Assembly (NCBI GenBank): GCA_001787455.1
Contig: MFXA01000060.1
Coordinates: 1,043 to 15,286 of the forward strand
From: Candidatus Peregrinibacteria bacterium RIFCSPLOWO2_01_FULL_39_12
Lineage (GTDB): Bacteria > Patescibacteriota > Gracilibacteria > UBA1369 > LOWO2-01-FULL-3
Direction: 5' to 3'
DNA: 14,244 bases
Made by a program: the position numbers and the translations under genes. The notes below the pieces were generated by a model that searched no databases, was not told the origin of the DNA, and saw only the letters and a list, made by a program, of their open reading frames with translations. Below are positions 1 through 7,287 of this stretch, in pieces. How positions within the stretch are numbered: the stretch's first letter is position 1; each line of letters starts with the position of its first letter.

Positions 1-3000
1 ACTGTTCAAACTAAGCTCCAAAGGATTAAAATTTTCATTTTTTTCTTCAGGCAAATCTTTATTGAAATGCATATTAAAATAATCGGACTCGCCGTCCAAA
101 ACCAAATAAGCGGATTCATATCCGTAGGAAATTCTGCCATCCACAGCCGGAAAAACAGTCGGATCATCGGTATAAGAATAATGATTTTTATCGGCATTCA
201 ATGAATAAGCCAAAACATATTCATGCTTGTCGTCGATGCTCATGTCTTTCCATTCAAGCGCGTCTTTTGTTTCTTTCTCGGAATTAACAGTTTCATTTAT
301 AACCGGAAGTAAGTAATTATTTAAAATTTCCGCGCTGATTTCAGGCAAAGTGTAATCTTCTTTACTTGCTCCACTTCCAAAAATTCTGTAACTGCCGGGA
401 ACTATTGCAAGCTCGTTGGCTTTAGCTGTCATAACAGCTTTTAATTGAGCCAAATTATCAATATCTTCTTCAAATAAATTTACATATTCGATTTTATTTG
501 TTTTGCCCGGATAGTAATAAGCGGGGACAAGTTCAAGACCGGATTTAATCGCATCGGCATCAATAAATTCATTCTTTGGATTTGCTTTAGGATAAGGCAC
601 AGCCTCTTCGGGAGGGCTTTGAAACGCCACATATCGGGGATTATCTATCGGCAAACTGATTGCGGTTTTGGATTCATTCTGCGTGGAGATTGTATAATTA
701 GTGGGTTCATTGTGAAGAATCACGCTTGAAACTTCTTTATCTCCTTTATCTCCATATTGAACTGCGTCAACTATAAGCGTTATATCCTTGTCAAAATCTT
801 TATAAGGGAAAGAAGAAAGTCCGTAAGGCACGGTGTATTTTGCATCGTGGGAAAGCATTTTTCTTCCAATTTCCTGGATATTCCAACTTGGGATTGCATA
901 AACAGAATCCGCCTCTTCAAAATCATAAAATTTGGTTTCGGCTACACCATCATTATCATTATCCACCCATTTATAATCGCGGATGCCATCATTGTCATTA
1001 TCAATTCCGTCAAACATTCCGTATCTGTCCGAAAAATCTTTCAAAGTGACAGTCCCATCGTCGCTGTAATTAAGGATAACCCAGCTTGCATCAATTTTAT
1101 CAAACCCGTGCCATATCTCATCTTTAGGGCTGAAATCCGAAAAATCTTTATCACCGTCTTGCACATAATCCGGCTCGTCGGATAAATCTTTTTCCACAAA
1201 AGCACCGAAACCGGATAAAAGCGATCCGTAAAAATCCAAAGTTACATTAAAATTGGGATTTTCTATTTTTTTCCCGGTGGCATCGACTTGGTTATCCATT
1301 CCAAGTTTTATCCCGCCAACACCCGACTGCCCGGAAGTTTTTGGATCAATAGGAAACGAATAAACATTCGCATCATTTGCAAACCCGTACGGCGAAGCCG
1401 GAAGACCGCTATAGCAAGCGTTATAATAAACATCGTCAATATCTTCAAACTGGTAATAATCTTTCGGACCTCCCCCCGCTCCTAATGCCCCCGGAAATTG
1501 AAAACTATCCACATGGTCTTTAGGGTCAACTCCTATATTCTCAGGAAATTTTAATTTATCTTCACCTCCGGGAATAATTGTTTTTATAAGACCGGTACTT
1601 CCCGAAACATCCAAAACGGGCATTGTTGCCATCATTGGAAAACATCGGTCGCTGTTTTTGTAGGCAGAAATAAAATTGCACCCCGCGGAATTGTCATAAG
1701 CATCGCCGCCGTACCCTTTTTTATCATTTTCATACAAAGTAAATAAAACTCCATCGGTGCCTGAGCCCTTTGTTAAAAGATCAGTCGAATATCCTTTATT
1801 TGAAAGCACAACCAAAATTTTAGAACCTGCCTTAGTTGATATAGCTCCATCCGAAACTTCGGTAATTATTTTGTCGTCTTTTTTTTGTTTGATATAAACC
1901 GTGAAAGAAAATGTTGCGTAATTTTTCTTCCCGTCTCTGTAATATTCAACGCTTATAACTCCGCCAATCGCATCGCCCGTGGTTATTTTTGCAGTCAAAA
2001 GCCTTTCACTCGCCATAATTTCGTCCGGAGTATCATATTCAATCAAAGGCTGATAAAACGGATTCGGTTGTTGCCCTTCAACAAGCTGTTCGGGAAAATA
2101 CGTCGCAATTTTATACGGAAAATTTTCTAGAGCGCTCAAGTCCTGCTTATCAATCGCACCCACCACTTTTTCTATAATTTTGGTAGAATCTTGAATTGAT
2201 TTATCAAAAGTGTTTATATAACTTAAATTTTCACCGTTAACATTGACGATAACATCGCCGATTTCCAGCCCCGACGAAAAAGGATTTTCATAAGTTGAAG
2301 GATTTTCCAAAAAAGCAGGGACTCCATACGTTGGATTTTCTTCAATAACCGCCCCCGTTTCCTGTATGCCTTTGGAATTTATATTTCCGCTGTAAGCGCC
2401 ACCGGTTTTCTGCATCAGCTCGGGCTGTTTCCCGTTGATAGAATAAGGAGAAAGAAGCCGCGTATTCACGCCTGTAGTTATCTTTGGCATTGCAGTCCCT
2501 TTATCAAAAGACCTCATTGCCCGCGTCAAAACGGAATAATTATCGTCCTTCGGAGCATATTGAAGAGTATCCCAGTTATAATCTTCGGTTTTTACGGAGC
2601 CGAGAAACACACTGCATTGCTTTGCACTTTCCATCATGTTGGCGTCAATGCCGTTTACTAAAAATTTTGATGGGGATGCTTCTCTATAATAGTGAAATCT
2701 GAAAGGAAGCTCCTCCAGATAGGCTTTTGCAACTCCCGTAGCGGTATCAATCACAGGAATATCAAAAGCGGCATTGCCCAAAGTAGCCCCGTTCGGAAGA
2801 TGAGTCCCAAATTCTCCGGAAAGTATGCTTGTTCCTATAATAGGCAAAGGCTCCTCGATTTTTTTTGCGATAGAATTTATTTTTTCCTCCAAAGCCGTGT
2901 TCACATCCTTCAAATAACGTTTTACCGATTCATCTTTTATTGAAATTAAGGATGGCACCGTATTTATTCCGGAAGGAATTTTTCGAGAATTGTATCTCCC

Positions 3001-4134
3001 AGTGAAATATGCAAAATCATTTGTTTTTGCGATATATTTGGAAAGAAGCCCGTGGTAGGGAAGAAGCATTTTATTAATAATGTCCATTGTAAATATGTCG
3101 GGCAAATCTCCCAGAGGATCACTGCTTTTTATGCTGTCGCCGAATCCCGGATTTCCGTTTTGTGATTTATTTGCGGGATGGTCGGGATTTATGGGTAAAT
3201 CCGCAGAAACTTTATTAATGAGTGAAGCCGCCCAAAATTTGTTGTAACGCATATATGCGAGATTTTCCATCGCATCAAGATAATCCATATATCTCTTATA
3301 TATTTCATCGTTTATTTGTTCCTCCTCGTTGACCAAATCTCCAAAAAACATTTTTCTGTCGAATTTCGCAAAAGCGGGCTCTCCCTCATAATAAAGGTGA
3401 TTTTTATCAAAAAACTCGGCAAGCTTTTCTACTCCTGCGGAATTATTGGAAGGTTGTTTGATTACCCCATGCCAAATTTCAGGACGCGGAAAAGATACTA
3501 AATCATTCCTTTCAAAACTTTTGGATTTTTGATTGTAAACATAAGCTTTTTCGGAAAAATCGGTATAAGGGAACATGCTCACATAGCGGTTTCCATTTTT
3601 ATTAACTACGGGAAGGGGGATATCCCCAATCAAAACCACTCCGGCAAGGCGGTTGTTGTGAGTCCCATCCCCATTCAGATACATATTTTCAAGCGCTTCA
3701 GACAAGGTTTCGACGCTGTCTTTTTCTTTATCGAAAAAAAGAATTTTCACATCGGTTAAATCATTATTTTTTTTGAGATCTTCCGCGTACCTTAATATGC
3801 GATGACCGATTTTTGTGTCGGAAAGATTGTCGGCGTATCCGTCATCCATAAGCCCGAGATAATTGTTATTGTTTTGATCGAGTTCGGTATCAATAACAAG
3901 AACAACCATGTCGTAAACGGTAGTTGAATCGTTTGGTTTGGATGCTTTTTCGACGGGATCGCTACCGTCGGAACCACTGTCGCTACCAGTACCGCCATCG
4001 CCGGCTTCGGCATTTGCAGTCACCGCATAAGCCGTTGACGCGTACGCGGTAAGCGTTGCTCCGGCTTGGCTTAAGCCCATCAAGACAACAAGAAACAAAC
4101 AAACAAATTTTTGAAATTTAATTTTATATTTCAA
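1..4134 (-). CDS. Giant exported multidomain protein (C25-like N-terminal segment, PDZ-like domain, Ca-loop motifs), C-terminus cut by window edge
   Basis: I do not recognise a named gene. The frame is open for 1378 codons and runs off the left edge. The first ATG (4080) would give no charged n-region; the in-frame TTG at 4134 gives KYKIKFQK, then hydrophobic FVCLFLVVLMG, then AxA sites near residues 32-37, a good signal peptide. I therefore choose TTG; the upstream in-frame stop is at 4177-4179. A Gly/Ser/Asp-rich linker lies at about 46-60. Residues 75-230 alternate strands and helices with GVVLIGDIPLPVV (165-177) and FPYTDF (188-193), resembling the N-terminal subdomain of C25/gingipain-like clan CD peptidases. 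A PDZ-like stretch is centred on GLEIGDVIVNVNGENL (622-637), with a later strand GGVISVEYYRDGKKN near 724-740. Two DxDxDG loops sit at 1045-1053 and 1058-1066. The protein is probably exported or cell-surface. A complete catalytic dyad was not found, so peptidase activity is unproven. Confidence 0.85.
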   Translation of the reverse strand, partial: MKYKIKFQKFVCLFLVVLMGLSQAGATLTAYASTAYAVTANAEAGDGGTGSDSGSDGSDPVEKASKPNDSTTVYDMVVLVIDTELDQNNNNYLGLMDDGYADNLSDTKIGHRILRYAEDLKKNNDLTDVKILFFDKEKDSVETLSEALENMYLNGDGTHNNRLAGVVLIGDIPLPVVNKNGNRYVSMFPYTDFSEKAYVYNQKSKSFERNDLVSFPRPEIWHGVIKQPSNNSAGVEKLAEFFDKNHLYYEGEPAFAKFDRKMFFGDLVNEEEQINDEIYKRYMDYLDAMENLAYMRYNKFWAASLINKVSADLPINPDHPANKSQNGNPGFGDSIKSSDPLGDLPDIFTMDIINKMLLPYHGLLSKYIAKTNDFAYFTGRYNSRKIPSGINTVPSLISIKDESVKRYLKDVNTALEEKINSIAKKIEEPLPIIGTSILSGEFGTHLPNGATLGNAAFDIPVIDTATGVAKAYLEELPFRFHYYREASPSKFLVNGIDANMMESAKQCSVFLGSVKTEDYNWDTLQYAPKDDNYSVLTRAMRSFDKGTAMPKITTGVNTRLLSPYSINGKQPELMQKTGGAYSGNINSKGIQETGAVIEENPTYGVPAFLENPSTYENPFSSGLEIGDVIVNVNGENLSYINTFDKSIQDSTKIIEKVVGAIDKQDLSALENFPYKIATYFPEQLVEGQQPNPFYQPLIEYDTPDEIMASERLLTAKITTGDAIGGVISVEYYRDGKKNYATFSFTVYIKQKKDDKIITEVSDGAISTKAGSKILVVLSNKGYSTDLLTKGSGTDGVLFTLYENDKKGYGGDAYDNSAGCNFISAYKNSDRCFPMMATMPVLDVSGSTGLIKTIIPGGEDKLKFPENIGVDPKDHVDSFQFPGALGAGGGPKDYYQFEDIDDVYYNACYSGLPASPYGFANDANVYSFPIDPKTSGQSGVGGIKLGMDNQVDATGKKIENPNFNVTLDFYGSLLSGFGAFVEKDLSDEPDYVQDGDKDFSDFSPKDEIWHGFDKIDASWVILNYSDDGTVTLKDFSDRYGMFDGIDNDNDGIRDYKWVDNDNDGVAETKFYDFEEADSVYAIPSWNIQEIGRKMLSHDAKYTVPYGLSSFPYKDFDKDITLIVDAVQYGDKGDKEVSSVILHNEPTNYTISTQNESKTAISLPIDNPRYVAFQSPPEEAVPYPKANPKNEFIDADAIKSGLELVPAYYYPGKTNKIEYVNLFEEDIDNLAQLKAVMTAKANELAIVPGSYRIFGSGASKEDYTLPEISAEILNNYLLPVINETVNSEKETKDALEWKDMSIDDKHEYVLAYSLNADKNHYSYTDDPTVFPAVDGRISYGYESAYLVLDGESDYFNMHFNKDLPEEKNENFNPLELSLNS

Positions 4135-4165
4135 TTGGAATGAGGATATGGGTTTCCAATTTAAA

Positions 4166-4194
4166 AATATACTCGCTTAATCTGTAAAACACAA
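4166..4194 (-). promoter_or_regulatory. Candidate promoter of the giant exported-protein gene
   Basis: On the minus strand TTGTGT (4194-4189) and TATATT (4171-4166) are separated by 17 nt. The predicted start of transcription near 4159 leaves a leader of about 25 nt before the TTG start at 4134, which agrees with the long signal-peptide reading. The -35 match is weak (3 of 6). Confidence 0.45.
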
Positions 4195-4206
4195 TTTTTG
4201 TTTAGC

Positions 4207-4236
4207 TGGACATTCTGCACCCGTTTATGTTATACT
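4207..4236 (+). promoter_or_regulatory. Candidate promoter of the abiE operon, extended -10
   Basis: TGGACA (4207-4212) and TATACT (4231-4236) are 18 nt apart, and TG at 4228-4229 makes an extended -10. Transcription would start near 4243, leaving only about 20 nt before the ATG at 4264. CTTAT occurs at 4240-4244 and 4249-4253, followed at once by CTTA. These short direct repeats over the start point could be an operator for the antitoxin, as AbiEi proteins are known to autorepress, but that role is inferred. Confidence 0.6.
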
Positions 4237-4263
4237 ACACTTATATAGCTTATCTTAAACACC

Positions 4264-4890
4264 ATGCAGTTTAAAAGAGATACATTCTTCTCACCCTTCA
4301 CTGAATTTCCTTTTTTCACTAAGGAATTGTTGCGCGAATCGGCAAAAAAATTCTCCATACACGAAAGTACATTAAACTCTTACATTTATAAAGCATTGAA
4401 AGATGGTCGGATTATTGGTTTAAAAAGAAATTATTATGTGACGCGCATTTTCTACGATAAACATAAAACAGACACAGGCTATCTTTTTTCACTTGCCAAT
4501 ATCCTGCTTAAGCCCTCATATATCAGCATGGAAACAGCTCTCCAGTATTATGGTATTTTTGCTGAAGCCGTAAATTACACAATAACTTCCGTCACATTGA
4601 AACTGCCAAGAGAATTTAAAAATAGAATAGGAATCTACTCATATCGTAATATAAGCGGGAAACTATTTACAGGCTTTAAAAACATAAAAGGAGATTTCAA
4701 TTTTGTCATTGCTCTGCCCCACAAGGCGGTTTTTGATTATTTATATTATTATACAAATCGTTTTACAAAAAATGTTCACAGTGATTTGCTGGAAGAATTA
4801 AGGATAGATACGTCAGCACTGCCTGAAGAAGAAAAAAAAGCATTAAAAAATCTTATTAAGAATTTTACTTCAATAAAAATTCTCATATGA
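4264..4890 (+). CDS. abiEi: AbiEi-type antitoxin / winged-helix autorepressor
   Basis: This is the putative antitoxin of an AbiE (type IV) toxin-antitoxin pair, which in characterised systems represses its own promoter and counteracts the AbiEii nucleotidyltransferase. At 208 aa it has the usual AbiEi size. Residues 15-65 look like a winged helix-turn-helix, ending in a basic wing around GRIIGLKRNYYV. Residues 86-111 carry the family-typical stretch YISMETALQYYGIF followed by TITSVT, and 150-162 continue the C-terminal domain (ALPHKAVFDYLYY). The stop codon overlaps the start of the toxin gene by 4 nt (ATGA), so the two are probably translationally coupled. No Shine-Dalgarno motif precedes the ATG. 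The pair is transcribed against its neighbours and sampled stretches are more AT-rich, consistent with acquisition. Assignment rests on sequence pattern plus partner gene. Confidence 0.85.
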   Translation: MQFKRDTFFSPFTEFPFFTKELLRESAKKFSIHESTLNSYIYKALKDGRIIGLKRNYYVTRIFYDKHKTDTGYLFSLANILLKPSYISMETALQYYGIFAEAVNYTITSVTLKLPREFKNRIGIYSYRNISGKLFTGFKNIKGDFNFVIALPHKAVFDYLYYYTNRFTKNVHSDLLEELRIDTSALPEEEKKALKNLIKNFTSIKILI

Positions 4891-6185
4891 ATATTTTAGT
4901 GGAAAAATTAAAAAATATGGTTAAAGAAAAACGTGATGAAGGCATACCTGATAATGTTATTATAAATAGTCTCAAGGAAGAATTACAGTATCCTATATTA
5001 GATTTTATCTACAACAGCAGAGAATATTCCCATTTAATCATGTATGGAGGAACCCTCCTAAGAATAGGTTACGATTTATCCCGTATGTCAGAGGACTTAG
5101 ACTTTCAGACCGATAAGAAGTTTAATTTTAAGAAATTTAGAAATGATTTAATCGCTTATTTCAAAAATACCTATGACGTTGACATTAACGTAGCAATCAA
5201 AAGTGAACGACTCACGGGGACTGATGTTGCAACAATCAGTTTTTCAAATATTTTGGAAGAAACAGGCATTAAAGGATATGGTCTGCCGACTGTTTTAAAA
5301 ATTCGTGTCGATGTGAATTTTTTCTCGAAGGCATCGAATTTTACAACAGAAACAATTCCAAAAGTTAAAGATACTTTTGCGTTCTCAATAAAAACCTATC
5401 CAGCTTCTACTCTAATGGCTAGCAAGGTGGCGGCAGTTTTATTGCGAACAAAAAGAGGGATAGGAGCCGAAACATCTGATTGCAAACCCAGAGATATATA
5501 CGATCTTATTTGGTATATCGGTAAAAAAATTATTCCAGACCTCGAGTATTTAAAAGCGATTCATGCAAGAACCAATAAGGTTATGGAAGCCCGAAATATT
5601 CTTGAACTTTTTAACGCGCTTAAGCGGCGAGTCCCTAATCTGGACGACAAATCGTTCAGGCAAGATCTAGCTCCATTTTTTAACAATCAGACCGAGTATG
5701 ATGAATGGCATAGAAATTGGAGGCAGAGATTTATCACACTGATAAATTCTTATGAAATATATGAAGTAAGGAGAAAAAATAACAAACCTGATTTACAGAG
5801 CATTTTGGTAGCAAAAGAATTTTCAACCGCCAATAGATATTTTCACTACTTTTTCGCTACAGAAGAACCGGAAAAGCAGATTCATTTTACTTGTATATTA
5901 AGTGAATATTGGTATATGTGGTCGGAATTTAGAATTTCAGGCCACCGCAGGAATGACATTAAATTTCACACGGAAAATGTAAAATTCTCAGAACTGGATT
6001 ATGAATATATGGGACTTTTTTACACAAAAATTGAAGACTACATTAAACGAAACGATTACATCATACTTCAGCCTGAACTAAAGACAAAAGTTATCAGGGC
6101 AACAGCCGATAATCTTAATACAAAAAAAGAAATTTTCCTCAATCGAAGTCTAATAGTCAAAGAAAGATTTGAGGATTTACTTTGA
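4887..6185 (+). CDS. abiEii: AbiEii-type nucleotidyltransferase toxin with long C-terminal extension
   Basis: This is a putative AbiEii/AbiGii/MenT-family toxin, a DNA-polymerase-beta-like nucleotidyltransferase; studied relatives arrest growth, and MenT toxins do so by adding nucleotides to tRNA 3' ends. The core is clear: YGGTLLR (53-59), SEDLDF (68-73) with the acidic pair, a third acidic residue D142 in RVDVNFF, K180, and PRDIYDLIWY (201-210). About residues 225-300 form the usual helical region of the family (acidic DLAPFF, then EWHRNW). Residues 300-432 are not explained by the core: an aromatic-rich segment with YFHYFF, EYWYMWSEF and a basic C-terminus. At 432 aa it is longer than the roughly 300 aa I expect for the family. 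The start overlaps abiEi by 4 nt. The gene ends in TGA 2 nt before the convergent pilin stop codon. The substrate cannot be told from sequence. Confidence 0.9.
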   Translation: MNILVEKLKNMVKEKRDEGIPDNVIINSLKEELQYPILDFIYNSREYSHLIMYGGTLLRIGYDLSRMSEDLDFQTDKKFNFKKFRNDLIAYFKNTYDVDINVAIKSERLTGTDVATISFSNILEETGIKGYGLPTVLKIRVDVNFFSKASNFTTETIPKVKDTFAFSIKTYPASTLMASKVAAVLLRTKRGIGAETSDCKPRDIYDLIWYIGKKIIPDLEYLKAIHARTNKVMEARNILELFNALKRRVPNLDDKSFRQDLAPFFNNQTEYDEWHRNWRQRFITLINSYEIYEVRRKNNKPDLQSILVAKEFSTANRYFHYFFATEEPEKQIHFTCILSEYWYMWSEFRISGHRRNDIKFHTENVKFSELDYEYMGLFYTKIEDYIKRNDYIILQPELKTKVIRATADNLNTKKEIFLNRSLIVKERFEDLL

Positions 6186-6187
6186 GA

Positions 6188-6700
6188 CTATTTTGATGTC
6201 AAAATTGCGTAACAATAATTAGTCGCTAAGGTAGTGTCAATTACAGGCGATATAGTACCGGTATAAGCATCATCACATTCGGTATTTGCATTTTTCTTAA
6301 GTTCAACATGAGCATATAAACCAAAACTGTAACCAGCTTTAGGAGTTACTCTATAAAAGTATTTTCCTGCACAAGTTTGACCACCATAAGCAGGAAACAC
6401 ATTAGTAGATTGAGGATCTTTTGGTATGGTCCCGCCCAACGCGGATAAATAATCCAAAAAATTAGCATCAATTACGCAAGTATAGCTATAATTAGGATAC
6501 GATATCCCCTCCAAATTCCCATTAATCAACACCTTTTGAATCTTCTGCAAATCCGCAATTCTCGCGGCATCGCGACCTTTGGCAGGTGCACCCATTATAG
6601 TCGGTAAAAACGCCACAGCCAAAATGCCGATTATCGCAATCACAATCAAAAGTTCAATTAAAGTAAAACCATCATCATTAACTTTCACGTTTTTTAACAT
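6188..6700 (-). CDS. Type IV pilin (downstream copy)
   Basis: This is a 170-aa pilin, the building block of a type IV pilus or related filament. The leader is MLKNVKVNDDG; prepilin peptidase should cut after G11 and methylate F12. The mature N-terminal helix FTLIELLIVIAIIGIL carries Glu at +5 and Pro at +22, both standard for pilins. The globular domain has Cys at 75, 110, 142 and 163, matching the four Cys of the next pilin and allowing two disulphides. Residues 11-60 are identical to residues 8-57 of that neighbour, so the two are duplicates with diverged heads. It lies 9 nt downstream of the neighbour and is the last gene of the operon. No terminator is visible: its TAG stop lies 2 nt from the convergent toxin gene. 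Major versus minor pilin cannot be decided. Class II pseudopilin is an alternative label. Confidence 0.93.
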   Translation of the reverse strand: MLKNVKVNDDGFTLIELLIVIAIIGILAVAFLPTIMGAPAKGRDAARIADLQKIQKVLINGNLEGISYPNYSYTCVIDANFLDYLSALGGTIPKDPQSTNVFPAYGGQTCAGKYFYRVTPKAGYSFGLYAHVELKKNANTECDDAYTGTISPVIDTTLATNYCYAILTSK

Positions 6701-7201
6701 TAAAAATTATTATTGTGTCAAAATTGCATAGCAAGAATCACCATCCACAGCATCATTAGCTATCTTGTCGGAGGCTGTGGCTAAGCCTGTACACTTGGTA
6801 TTACCAGCTTTTATACTTTCCATTCTTGCATACAATCCGAATGAATAAGAAGATGTAGCAGGAGCTTGTGTAGGAGCTTTTACATAAACATATGTTTTAT
6901 TGCATTCAGCAAGAGTGCCAGCTTTAAGTTTCCAGTCACTGGCAAGAGCCTCTACAGGCACTTTGCCACCCAAAGCAGTTTTATAATTTGTAAAAGAAGC
7001 ATCAGTTATACAGGTGCTAGCAGGATAGTCTGTCCCTTCCAAATTTGCATTTATTAAAACTTTTTGAATCTTTTGCAAGTCCGCAATTCTTGCGGCATCG
7101 CGTCCTTTTGCAGGCGCTCCCATTATAGTCGGTAAAAACGCCACAGCCAAAATGCCAATGATCGCGATCACAATCAAAAGCTCAATCAAGGTGAAACCCA
7201 A
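6519..7201. repeat. Tandem gene duplication: near-identical pilin 5' segments
   Basis: The first about 150 nt of the two pilin genes (about 6519-6670 and 7044-7195) encode the same 50 residues. A 38-nt block (6591-6628 and 7119-7156) is identical base for base, while flanking codons carry synonymous changes. The 3' halves are alignable mainly by their Cys positions and end motif. This is a direct repeat able to recombine, and it may be kept alike by gene conversion or selection on the helix. Confidence 0.85.
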
Positions 7202-7219
7202 AAGCTTTCTTGTTTTCAT
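6710..7219 (-). CDS. Type IV pilin (upstream copy)
   Basis: This is a 169-aa pilin with a short basic leader MKTRKLLG and prepilin peptidase cleavage expected after G8. The mature part starts FTLIELLIVIAIIGIL, with Glu +5 and Pro +22. The globular domain has Cys at 70, 106, 143 and 163, in register with the second pilin, and both proteins end in a CYAILT motif. SYSFGLYARME is shared in modified form (YSFGLYAHVE) with the copy. It is the first gene after pilC, from which it is separated by a 68-nt gap holding a candidate promoter. With a promoter of its own and a compact leader peptide it could be the major pilin, but that is inference. No Shine-Dalgarno sequence precedes the ATG. Confidence 0.93.
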   Translation of the reverse strand: MKTRKLLGFTLIELLIVIAIIGILAVAFLPTIMGAPAKGRDAARIADLQKIQKVLINANLEGTDYPASTCITDASFTNYKTALGGKVPVEALASDWKLKAGTLAECNKTYVYVKAPTQAPATSSYSFGLYARMESIKAGNTKCTGLATASDKIANDAVDGDSCYAILTQ

Positions 7220-7251
7220 AAAAAAATGAGGTTAGTTAAATATCAAAAATA

Positions 7252-7280
7252 ATTCTACTCAATCAGTAAATAAAACTCAA
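7252..7280 (-). promoter_or_regulatory. Candidate internal promoter for the pilin genes
   Basis: In the gap between pilC and the first pilin, the minus strand has TTGAGT (7280-7275), a 17-nt spacer and TAGAAT (7257-7252). Transcription would start near 7245, about 25 nt before the ATG at 7219. A separate promoter would allow the pilins to be made in excess over the assembly machinery. Confidence 0.5.
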
Positions 7281-7287
7281 GAGCAAT

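Noticed and set aside
757..1185. Plus-strand open frames within 757-3759, the longest 142 aa
   Set aside because: They are antisense to the continuous 1378-codon frame, have no family resemblance and no promoter; they are shadows.
1398..1427. YYNACYSGL (C907) in the giant protein, resembling the catalytic-Cys motif of caspase/C25 peptidases
   Set aside because: It lies more than 700 residues from the C25-like segment and beyond the PDZ-like domain, and no HG-type catalytic His was found at the right distance, so I do not call it an active site.
4135..4263. tRNA or small RNA gene in the divergent gap
   Set aside because: No cloverleaf, TTCRA loop or strong hairpin seen; the content is explained by two divergent promoters.
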